NCBI GenBank assembly: GCA_945877045.1
Contig: CAMCQW010000018.1
Location: 1 to 14,703, forward strand
Source: Chryseobacterium gleum
Lineage (GTDB): Bacteria; Bacteroidota; Bacteroidia; Flavobacteriales_D; Crocinitomicaceae
DNA length: 14,703 nt
Reading direction: 5' to 3'
This document shows positions 7,792-14,703 of the stretch, piece by piece (the first letter of the stretch is position 1; every line of letters starts with the position of its first letter). The notes beneath the pieces are model-generated. The model was not told the DNA's origin. It worked only from the letters and a program-made list of their open reading frames with translations, and ran no database searches. A program made the translations under genes and the position numbers.

Positions 7792-10179
7792 ATGGGATCA
7801 ATAATACTTAATAAAGAATTTAACCCTATCATTTTTAAAAATGTAATAAAAAGGCATTGGTATAAACCATTGGTTTTATTGTGCATTGGTCTAATTACAT
7901 CCTTTATTTACTTAAGATATACGAAGCAAACCTTTGAGTCTACCTCTACCATTCAAGTGGTCGAAGAAGATCGAGTAAAAGATGTATTAGGCGAGCAAGG
8001 TATTTCTCAACAATCAACTGATATATCAAAAGAAGTTGAATTATTGCGATCAGATGTTCTATTTAGTCAAATGCTAAAGAAATTAAATCTAAACATCAGT
8101 ATTTTTTCGGAAGGCCAATTACTATCAAATGATCTCTATGGCTTCTCCCCTTTTACAATTATAGCCTACGAATTAAAAGATTCCTCATTATGCGGCTCTA
8201 GAATAGATCTTAGTATAGAAAATAATAATAAACTGAAATTAAGTTACCAACTTCAGGGTAAGAAGTATGATGTTTTTGGAGATTTCAATCAAAAAATTAA
8301 CAATAAACATTTTGAAATTGTGCTACGCACGACTGATTTTTCTGAGGCAAAATCAGCCATAGAGAATAACATGATACATTTCAACTTTAACAATCAATAC
8401 ACGCTTCTCAATGAGATGAAAAGTGGTCTGACAGTTAATCCTTTAGATCCCAATGCAAAAACAATTCAAATCTCCTATTCCCATAACAACCCAAAGATTT
8501 GCTTAAATGTTGTTCAAAATTTAATGGCTGTCTTCCTAAACTTTGACAAAAGAAATAAACAATCAAAAACGGACCTCACCATTAATTTTATTGACCAGCA
8601 ATTAGATTCACTTTCTCGAATTCTAAAAAATTCAAAAGATAGCCTGAGTGATTTTCAACGAAATGAGCGATTACCGAATATCGAAAATGTTGAAACCCAA
8701 TTATCGAATAACATCAATGACCTAACTCAACGATTGCTGGAAATAAATGAGGAAATTTCAACCTTAGCAATGGTAAATAATAAGATAAGTGTTGATCCAA
8801 ATCGTTTGGAAATTTACCGACTTATCCCAGAAATGGTTGGTAAAAAAAGTTTCGAAGGGACCATTTTGCGACAGATTGAAGATTTAAATAAACTACTTGA
8901 AACCCAAGAAGACTTATTGAGGGATGTGACGCAAGAAAACAAACAAAATAAAGTCATAAACGAACGAATAAGTAATCGAATAACCTCTATAAAAAGAAGC
9001 CTCAAAATAATCGATGACCGCCTTAAAAACGACAAGGCAATGGTACAAGGAAAAATCAATGAAATTGAAGGAAAATACTATGGTTTACCAGAAAAGAAAA
9101 TGGAATTTGATCGTTTAAAATACATGGAAGAATTAAACAATAGATATTTTTCATTGTTTACAGAAAAGAAAATAGAATACGAGTTATCAAATGCCGGTTA
9201 TTCTTCATCCAACAGAATCTTAAATGAAGCAACTTTACCGATTGTCCCGGTGTATCCAAAGTCTAAATTTATCTACTTCTTTTGTTGTTTGTTTGGCTTA
9301 TTGACAGGTATCGGATTTATCGTATTTAAGTACTTAAGTTATAATGATATCACAAGTGTTCAAGACCTTCAAACACTACTTCCTGAAAAAGCAAACATAC
9401 TTGGATCAGTTCCGTTTTACAATAAAAAATTAAAGTATTCGGAAATTGTCGTGAATGAATCTTCCAAATCTAGATTGGCAGAATCAATCCGAAATATTCG
9501 GTCTAATATGAGTTTCATTAATAAAGATTCCAAAGTAATTGCCGTATCATCGTCTATATCGGGCGAAGGAAAAACATTTGTAATACTTAATCTTGCCGGC
9601 CTAATTGCAGCAAGTGGAAAAAAGACGCTCGTGATCGATTTAGATTTACGTAAGCCAAAAATTCATCATGGTTTTAAAGAAAGTAATGAAAATGGAATGA
9701 GTAATTACATTTCTGGTTTAGCAAGCTTTGAAGAAGTAATTAAGCATTCATCAATAACTAATTTAGATTTTATTACCGCCGGATTAATACCTCCTAATCC
9801 ATCCGAATTGATTCAAAGTGAAAATTTTCAAACGATTCTCTCCAGTTTAAAAGAAAAATACGACGTAATTCTAATTGACAATCCTCCAGTTGGTATCGTT
9901 TCAGATGGGATCCATATTTTAGCGCAAGCAGACATCCCGATTTATGTATTTAAAGCTAATTATTCAAAACGAGTTTTTGCTGAACGTGTAGACGAATTAT
10001 TTAAGGTTCAAAAATTAAAAAGCCTGAATGTAATATTAAACGGGGTTCAATCCCAACAATCTATATACGGATATGGCTACCAATATGGCTATACCTATTC
10101 TGGCTATTACTCGGATGATGAAAGTGACTTTTTTCTATACAAATGGTTAAAAAAAATAAAAAATAAATGGAAAAAATAA
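7792..10179 (+). CDS. Wzc-like polysaccharide co-polymerase / BY-kinase
   Basis: Inner-membrane protein of 795 residues joining a Wzz-type chain-length domain to a cytosolic bacterial tyrosine kinase. It is expected to control polymer length and gate export with the Wza-like protein. The first membrane segment is about 26-42. The periplasmic part (43-490) has a long helical/coiled-coil stretch (about 255-460) ending in the GNVR-type region. A Pro-rich second membrane segment (PIVPVYPK, then hydrophobic to about 515) follows. The kinase has ESIRNIRSN (564-572), Walker A SISGEGKT (588-595), Walker A' VIDLDLRKP (614-622) and Walker B VILIDNPP (692-699). The C-terminal autophosphorylation cluster holds eight tyrosines between 759 and 773, then a basic tail. 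It overlaps the next gene by 13 bases. No cognate phosphatase (Wzb or PHP type) is visible in the window. Confidence 0.93.
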   Translation: MGSIILNKEFNPIIFKNVIKRHWYKPLVLLCIGLITSFIYLRYTKQTFESTSTIQVVEEDRVKDVLGEQGISQQSTDISKEVELLRSDVLFSQMLKKLNLNISIFSEGQLLSNDLYGFSPFTIIAYELKDSSLCGSRIDLSIENNNKLKLSYQLQGKKYDVFGDFNQKINNKHFEIVLRTTDFSEAKSAIENNMIHFNFNNQYTLLNEMKSGLTVNPLDPNAKTIQISYSHNNPKICLNVVQNLMAVFLNFDKRNKQSKTDLTINFIDQQLDSLSRILKNSKDSLSDFQRNERLPNIENVETQLSNNINDLTQRLLEINEEISTLAMVNNKISVDPNRLEIYRLIPEMVGKKSFEGTILRQIEDLNKLLETQEDLLRDVTQENKQNKVINERISNRITSIKRSLKIIDDRLKNDKAMVQGKINEIEGKYYGLPEKKMEFDRLKYMEELNNRYFSLFTEKKIEYELSNAGYSSSNRILNEATLPIVPVYPKSKFIYFFCCLFGLLTGIGFIVFKYLSYNDITSVQDLQTLLPEKANILGSVPFYNKKLKYSEIVVNESSKSRLAESIRNIRSNMSFINKDSKVIAVSSSISGEGKTFVILNLAGLIAASGKKTLVIDLDLRKPKIHHGFKESNENGMSNYISGLASFEEVIKHSSITNLDFITAGLIPPNPSELIQSENFQTILSSLKEKYDVILIDNPPVGIVSDGIHILAQADIPIYVFKANYSKRVFAERVDELFKVQKLKSLNVILNGVQSQQSIYGYGYQYGYTYSGYYSDDESDFFLYKWLKKIKNKWKK
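10066..10110 (+). other. Tyrosine-cluster coding segment of the Wzc-like kinase
   Basis: Encodes residues 759-773, alternating Tyr with Gly and other small residues, eight tyrosines in fifteen positions. The DNA repeats TATGGCTA twice (with Tyr-Gly-Tyr codons), so the tract is an imperfect short repeat. In BY-kinases such C-terminal tyrosines are phosphorylated in trans, and the phosphorylation level controls the oligomeric state of the co-polymerase. Confidence 0.75.
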
Positions 10180-10709
10180 CCGTCGGAATAGAAGGACTGT
10201 TGCTATTTAATCCTAAAGTTTTCAAGGACGAAAGAGGTGAATTTTTTGAAACATATAATTATGAAAAATATGCTTCACAACTTCCCAATGTGAATTTTGT
10301 TCAAGACAATCTATCAAAATCACATAAAAATGTTTTACGTGGCCTTCATTTTCAACTGCCACCATTTGAGCAAGGAAAATTAGTTCAAGTAATTAAAGGC
10401 CGTGCTTTAGACGTAGCTGTTGATATTAGAAAAAACAGTAAAACCTACGGACATTATTTTAGCGTTGAACTTAGCGAAATAAACAAAATTCAATTTTGGA
10501 TACCTCCCGGATTTGCGCATGGATTTTTATCGCTCGAAGACGATACCCTATTCGCCTATAAATGCACAAACAATTATTCTCCCGGCCATGAGAGAACAAT
10601 TCTATGGAATGATTCACAACTAGCCATAGATTGGAAAGAAACGCAGCCAATCGTGTCATCAAAAGACACACAAGGAATTCCTTTCACTGATTTTAATAGT
10701 CCTTTTTAA
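10167..10709 (+). CDS. rfbC: dTDP-4-dehydrorhamnose 3,5-epimerase (RmlC family)
   Basis: Cytosolic cupin epimerase, 180 residues (normal length), that inverts C3 and C5 of dTDP-4-keto-6-deoxyglucose on the way to dTDP-L-rhamnose. RGLHFQ (58-63) carries the catalytic base H61. K71 in GKLVQVIKG, the core WIPPGFAHGFLSL (111-123), the acid Y131 in YKCTNNYSPG, and D167 near the C-terminus match RmlC spacing (base to acid 70 residues, as in the Salmonella enzyme by my alignment from memory). All catalytic residues are present. The start overlaps the end of the wzc-like gene by 13 bases. RmlA, RmlB and RmlD are not in the window, so dTDP-rhamnose as the product is an inference; related epimerases acting on other keto-sugars look the same at this level. 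Confidence 0.9.
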   Translation: MEKITVGIEGLLLFNPKVFKDERGEFFETYNYEKYASQLPNVNFVQDNLSKSHKNVLRGLHFQLPPFEQGKLVQVIKGRALDVAVDIRKNSKTYGHYFSVELSEINKIQFWIPPGFAHGFLSLEDDTLFAYKCTNNYSPGHERTILWNDSQLAIDWKETQPIVSSKDTQGIPFTDFNSPF

Positions 10710-10712
10710 TTC

Positions 10713-11774
10713 ATGGAAAATTCAATACACTTTCTTTTATTTTTTTTGCTTGGATTAATATGTTGCATAATAATAAATCAATTATTACTAAGTTTTTCGG
10801 AATCGCTAGGGATTAGAATAAAAAATGACATTACAGTAAGATGGAGCAATAGTTCCAAACCTTCTTTAGGAGGCATCAGTATTTTTATTGGTTTTTTTGC
10901 AGCGATAATCGTTTACATGATTATTACGCCGGAAGTTAATTTATTTAGCCAAAAAGAATTCGTTTATTTATTTATTGCCGCATCGCTAAGCTTTTTAATG
11001 GGTTTAGCAGACGACGCTTATAATACACAGCCGACTCTTAAATTACTTGTGCAAATAGCTTGTGGGCTCTTAATTTCTTTTGGTGGGACACACATTCAAA
11101 TTACAGATGTATTATCGATTAACATAATAATTACGACCCTTTGGGTAGTAATTATTATGAACTCATTAAATATGCTTGATAATATGGATGGAATAACGAG
11201 TATCGTTTGTCTCTTTATTTTAACATCATGCCTGGTGGCTAATCTTGTCTTTAAAATCGATAACCACGGAGCATTGAATTTAATTTTGATCGCACTGATC
11301 GGTGCGCTACTAGGCTTCTTATTCTTTAATGTACCACCAGCAAAAATGTTTATGGGTGACTCGGGAAGTCAGTTCTTAGGTTTGATATCCGCCTTCTTTT
11401 CAATTAAATTTCTTTGGGGGATTAGTAATTCAATACAAGACCTAAATTTTTGGTACATAACATTAGCCGTAATGATTTGTTTCACTGCACCTTGTATTGA
11501 CACATTTACTGTAGTATTGAATCGCATAAGAAACAAAAAATCTCCATTAATTGGTGGAAAAGATCACACATCCCATCATTTAGTGTATGCCGGAAACTCT
11601 GAAAAAAAAGTTTTTCTAATCTTTCTATTGATTAGTTGCATCTCAAGTATACTAACAATTTTGTTGCTTTCATCTTATTCAACAAAAATATTTTGGGTAG
11701 CTATCCTTTGTTCGATCTGGTTTATCTTTATCTTTTATTTCCTTTACCGGAATACTATAAAATACAAACAATAA
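10713..11774 (+). CDS. WecA/MraY-family polyprenyl-phosphate sugar-1-phosphate transferase
   Basis: Integral membrane enzyme of 353 residues and about ten or eleven hydrophobic segments. It is expected to start glycan synthesis by moving a HexNAc-1-phosphate from a UDP-sugar to undecaprenyl phosphate. Family motifs appear in order: KPSLGGISIF (49-58), the aspartate pair D100-D101 in MGLADDAYNT, the nucleophile block NSLNMLDNMDG (150-160, D156/D159), KMFMGDSGS (211-219, D216), and the cytosolic GGKDHTSHHL (281-290) that marks WecA-type rather than MraY-type members. The sugar is probably GlcNAc or a derivative, but it is not decidable here. It lies three bases after rfbC and 29 bases before the transglycosylase gene. 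It probably supplies the first sugar for the polymer that the wza/wzc-like genes export. Confidence 0.9.
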   Translation: MENSIHFLLFFLLGLICCIIINQLLLSFSESLGIRIKNDITVRWSNSSKPSLGGISIFIGFFAAIIVYMIITPEVNLFSQKEFVYLFIAASLSFLMGLADDAYNTQPTLKLLVQIACGLLISFGGTHIQITDVLSINIIITTLWVVIIMNSLNMLDNMDGITSIVCLFILTSCLVANLVFKIDNHGALNLILIALIGALLGFLFFNVPPAKMFMGDSGSQFLGLISAFFSIKFLWGISNSIQDLNFWYITLAVMICFTAPCIDTFTVVLNRIRNKKSPLIGGKDHTSHHLVYAGNSEKKVFLIFLLISCISSILTILLLSSYSTKIFWVAILCSIWFIFIFYFLYRNTIKYKQ

Positions 11775-11803
11775 AAGCTCGAATTAAGCAGAAATCTTAT
11801 AAC

Positions 11804-12715
11804 ATGAAAAATTGGTGCCTACTTCTTTTAATTTTTGTTTCAGTAAGCTGTAAAGAGGAAAAAGAAAAGAATACCACTCATTATTCAACTATAGAATACA
11901 ACCAGCTCCCTCCTATTCCTTCAAAAATGGAACTTTTTGGAGAAACAATTGACCTAAGAGATGAAGATATTAGAGAGCGTTTAGACAACGAGTTAATTGT
12001 AAATGCATACCTTCATAGTTCTACCACCTTGATAATAAAAAGAGCCAATAGGCATTTTCCAGAAATTGATCAACTCTTAAAAGAACAACAAATTCCCAGT
12101 GATTTTAAATACCTATGTGTTATTGAAAGTAATTTAACACAAGCCATCAGTCCTGCAGGAGCGAGAGGATTTTGGCAATTTATGCCAGAAACAGCCAAAG
12201 AATATAATTTACTTATAAATACAGAAATAGATGAGCGGTTGAATGTTCAAAAAAGCACACTTGCCGCTTGTGCCTATTTAAAAAAGTCGCACGCTGAATT
12301 CAAGAACTGGATATTAGCAGCCGCTTCTTACAATAGAGGAATGGGAGGCGTTCGTTCAGATATGAAATCACAATACACCAATAATTATTTTGACACTGAA
12401 ATGAACAATGAAACCGGTCGCTATGTTTTTAGAATCATGGCCATGAAGTTAATCCTAGAAAATCCAAAAGCTTATGGTTTCAATATTAAACCCTTTGATT
12501 TATATCCAATAAGAAACACAAAAACAATCACGATTAACACACCAATACCTGATTTGGCATGGTGGGCAAAGAACAACAACGTGAATTTAAAAATTATCAG
12601 AAAATTAAATCCATGGTTGCTGACTAATTCCCTTACAATAAAACCAATAAACTATGTCATCACCCTTCCAAAACCACCCTATAAATTAAAAAATTACGTC
12701 GAATATAAACAATGA
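11804..12715 (+). CDS. MltD-like lytic transglycosylase lipoprotein
   Basis: Peptidoglycan lytic transglycosylase (GH23 fold), 303 residues, probably anchored in the outer membrane. I chose the ATG at 11804: it gives a lipoprotein signal ending FVSVSC (lipidated C16) and lies 29 bases after the preceding stop. An upstream in-frame ATG at 11636 would lie inside the transferase gene and destroy the signal peptide. The SLT domain (about 85-225) has the catalytic E108 in VIESNL, then SPAGARGFWQFMPETA (116-131) and AASYNRGMGG (173-182). Residues 240-290 resemble one degenerate LysM repeat (IPDLAWWAKNNNVNLKIIRK, then YVITLP), shorter than the multi-LysM tail of E. coli MltD. It cleaves the MurNAc-GlcNAc bond. 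Its TGA overlaps the uvrA ATG by four bases. Confidence 0.9.
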   Translation: MKNWCLLLLIFVSVSCKEEKEKNTTHYSTIEYNQLPPIPSKMELFGETIDLRDEDIRERLDNELIVNAYLHSSTTLIIKRANRHFPEIDQLLKEQQIPSDFKYLCVIESNLTQAISPAGARGFWQFMPETAKEYNLLINTEIDERLNVQKSTLAACAYLKKSHAEFKNWILAAASYNRGMGGVRSDMKSQYTNNYFDTEMNNETGRYVFRIMAMKLILENPKAYGFNIKPFDLYPIRNTKTITINTPIPDLAWWAKNNNVNLKIIRKLNPWLLTNSLTIKPINYVITLPKPPYKLKNYVEYKQ

Positions 12716-14703
12716 AAACGAACGAAGAAGAAGACGATTTTATTTCTATTTATGGTGCAAAAGAACATAATCTTAAAAACATAGATCTACATATTCCAAG
12801 GAATAAACTAGTAGTTTTTACAGGTTTAAGTGGTAGCGGAAAATCATCACTCGCCTTTGATACGATATTTGCTGAAGGCCAACGTCGCTATATCGAAACA
12901 TTCTCTTCTTATGTCCGTCAATTTATCGGTGGACTTGAACGCCCGGATGTTGAAAAAATTGATGGGCTTAGCCCCGTTATAGCCATAGAACAAAAAACAG
13001 TATCCCGGTCACCAAGATCTACCGTAGGTACAATCACTGAACTCTACGATTTCTTTCGACTTTTATTTGCCAGGGCCTCCACGGCTTACTCCTTTTCCAG
13101 CGGCGAAAAAATGGTCAAATATTCTGATGACGAAATTGCAGACATCATCCTAAAAGTCTTCAACGGGAAGAAAATTGCACTTTTAGCACCAAAGGTGAGA
13201 GGGAGAAAAGGCCACTACAGGGAATTATTCGAACAAATACTTAGAATTGGTTTTACGAAAGTGAGGGTGAATGGACTAGTACAAGATATTGTGAAAGGTA
13301 TGCGGCTGGATCGCTATAAAATTCACGATGTTGAATTGGTTGTTGATCGATTAATTGTGAATGAAAAAGACAGGCAGCGACTAAAAGATGCCGTACAAGT
13401 CGCTATGAAACACGGAGATGCAAGCATGGTGGTGCTAGACTTAGAAACGAATAAAAGTAAGTTTTTTAGTCGCTCGTTGATGTGTCCAACAAGTGGGATT
13501 AGTTACCCCGAACCGGAGCCAAATTTATTCTCATTTAATTCCCATTATGGCGCATGCCAAACCTGCAGCGGTTTAGGAGAAGTTAGCGCAGCTTCTATGG
13601 AAAAGATAATCCCGGATCCTTCAAAATCAATTCGAAAAGGAGGACTAGCGCCATTAGGAGAATATAAAAAAAGCTGGATCTACGATAAAATCGAGCAGCT
13701 TGTCATTACAAATGGGCTTACACTTTCCACTCCACTCGCTGACTTTGACGAGGAATTACTAAAATTAATTTTCTATGGGAATGAAGACATGGAACTCCTA
13801 AGTGAAGATTCTAATCTTCGATTTGAAGGCATCATTAACTTTTTATCCAGGCATTCAGAGGAAAGTACCGCAGGAATTCAACGTTGGGCAAATACATTCA
13901 TGTACAAGAAACCTTGCGACTCCTGTAAAGGTTTTCGTTTAAGAAAAGAAGCCCTACAATTTAAAATTGGTGACTTACACATCGGGCAAATAGGATCGAT
14001 GGATTTAAAAGAACTGGCCCTTTGGCTAGAAAATATTGAAACCTATTTATCAAATGAACAAAACATCATTGCGCATGAAATAGTCAAAGAAATACGCGCT
14101 CGTTTACAATTCATTTTAGAGGTAGGACTTGAATACCTTACCTTGAATCGTTCCTCTAAAGGTTTATCAGGAGGAGAGGCCCAACGAATACGATTAGCAA
14201 CTCAAATTGGATCTGAATTAATCAATGTACTCTATATTTTGGATGAACCTTCTATCGGATTGCACCAAAGAGATAATGCGAAGTTAATATCCTCTCTAAA
14301 AAGATTACGAGATGCCGGAAATAGTGTTTTAGTAGTAGAACATGATAAAGAAATGATGGAAGAAGCAGATTTCGTCGTAGATATTGGTCCCGAAGCAGGC
14401 ATTAACGGTGGAGAAATAATGTATGCTGGAAATTATGCCGGAATGTTAAAATGCAATAGTCTTACCTCATCGTATCTGAACGGAGAAAAAAAAATTGACA
14501 TTCCGCTGAAGCGACGCGCTGGAAATGGTAAAAAAATAATTCTCAGAAAGACAACTGGTCACAACTTAAAAAATGTAACCTTGAGCTTGCCTTTGGGTAC
14601 ATTCACTTGTATTACGGGTGTTTCTGGTAGCGGTAAATCATCCTTAATTAGTCATACCCTCTACCCTATTTTACTAAAACATATCTATAATGGAGTTCGT
14701 GAA
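12712..14703 (+). CDS. uvrA: UvrA excinuclease ATPase subunit, 3' end beyond window
   Basis: DNA-damage recognition subunit of nucleotide excision repair. 664 codons are present of a family length near 940, and the frame is open to the right edge. The start ATGA overlaps the transglycosylase stop, and the protein begins MKTNEEEDDFISIYGAKEHN. Walker A of the first ATPase is GLSGSGKSS (38-46), followed by GQRRYIET and PRSTVGTITE. The UvrB-binding region is about 130-250. LSGGEAQ (485-491) and Walker B YILDEPS (with D511, E512) close the first ATPase; the second Walker A GVSGSGKSS is at 636-644, after which the window ends. The first zinc finger reads CPTS (258-261) with CQTC (282-285), so one of the four usual Cys is Ser. 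The later PCDSC (about 402-406) is intact. Identification is secure. Confidence 0.96.
   Translation, partial: MKTNEEEDDFISIYGAKEHNLKNIDLHIPRNKLVVFTGLSGSGKSSLAFDTIFAEGQRRYIETFSSYVRQFIGGLERPDVEKIDGLSPVIAIEQKTVSRSPRSTVGTITELYDFFRLLFARASTAYSFSSGEKMVKYSDDEIADIILKVFNGKKIALLAPKVRGRKGHYRELFEQILRIGFTKVRVNGLVQDIVKGMRLDRYKIHDVELVVDRLIVNEKDRQRLKDAVQVAMKHGDASMVVLDLETNKSKFFSRSLMCPTSGISYPEPEPNLFSFNSHYGACQTCSGLGEVSAASMEKIIPDPSKSIRKGGLAPLGEYKKSWIYDKIEQLVITNGLTLSTPLADFDEELLKLIFYGNEDMELLSEDSNLRFEGIINFLSRHSEESTAGIQRWANTFMYKKPCDSCKGFRLRKEALQFKIGDLHIGQIGSMDLKELALWLENIETYLSNEQNIIAHEIVKEIRARLQFILEVGLEYLTLNRSSKGLSGGEAQRIRLATQIGSELINVLYILDEPSIGLHQRDNAKLISSLKRLRDAGNSVLVVEHDKEMMEEADFVVDIGPEAGINGGEIMYAGNYAGMLKCNSLTSSYLNGEKKIDIPLKRRAGNGKKIILRKTTGHNLKNVTLSLPLGTFTCITGVSGSGKSSLISHTLYPILLKHIYNGVRE

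Noticed and set aside
10149..10169. A run of eight A near the end of the wzc-like gene that might promote frameshifting into rfbC.
   Set aside because: A -1 shift reaches the rfbC frame but meets TAA at 10164-10166, just before the rfbC ATG. A +1 shift meets TAA at 10157-10159. Neither makes a fusion.
11636..11803. In-frame N-terminal extension of the transglycosylase starting at the ATG at 11636.
   Set aside because: It lies inside the preceding transferase gene and would bury the lipoprotein signal. The ATG at 11804 gives a proper lipobox.

Overview
The window is AT-rich chromosomal DNA that I read as coming from a member of the Bacteroidota. The evidence is that starts mostly lack a Shine-Dalgarno sequence, and two genes have the Bacteroidota -7 promoter motif TAnnTTTG right at their start. 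The export genes also have Bacteroidota style: a short lipoprotein Wza with a C-terminal membrane helix, and a Wzc with fused kinase. I cannot place it below phylum level. There are no RNA genes, insertion sequences, CRISPR arrays or gene-free stretches over 300 bases; the longest gap is 170 bases.

Left block, minus strand (31-3139): a membrane-anchored PlsC-like acyltransferase, one base before ung (uracil-DNA glycosylase), then hemE (uroporphyrinogen decarboxylase), which probably has its own promoter. This block looks like ordinary core metabolism and repair.

Middle (3310-5723): ddl (D-Ala-D-Ala ligase, plus strand) and a PBP4-type D-Ala-D-Ala carboxypeptidase (minus strand) converge tail to tail. 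Their stop codons overlap and lie inside a small hairpin. One enzyme makes the D-Ala-D-Ala bond and the other cuts it.

Right block, plus strand (5814 to beyond 14703): seven closely packed genes that look like one operon. They are a GT4 glycosyltransferase, a Wza-like outer-membrane export lipoprotein, a Wzc-like co-polymerase/tyrosine autokinase, an RmlC-type sugar epimerase, a WecA/MraY-family polyprenyl-phosphate sugar-1-phosphate transferase, an MltD-like lytic transglycosylase lipoprotein, and uvrA, which runs off the right edge. The first five form the core of a polysaccharide synthesis and export pathway: lipid-linked initiation, sugar supply, transfer, and export across both membranes. 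The lytic transglycosylase could open peptidoglycan for the export complex, or may simply be a neighbour. Flippase, polymerase, tyrosine phosphatase and the other dTDP-rhamnose genes are not in the window.

I found no convincing undescribed system. The items most worth a second look are the hairpin over the ddl/dacB stops, the co-directional coupling of polysaccharide genes to a transglycosylase and uvrA, a UvrA zinc finger lacking one cysteine, and the apparently leaderless promoters.
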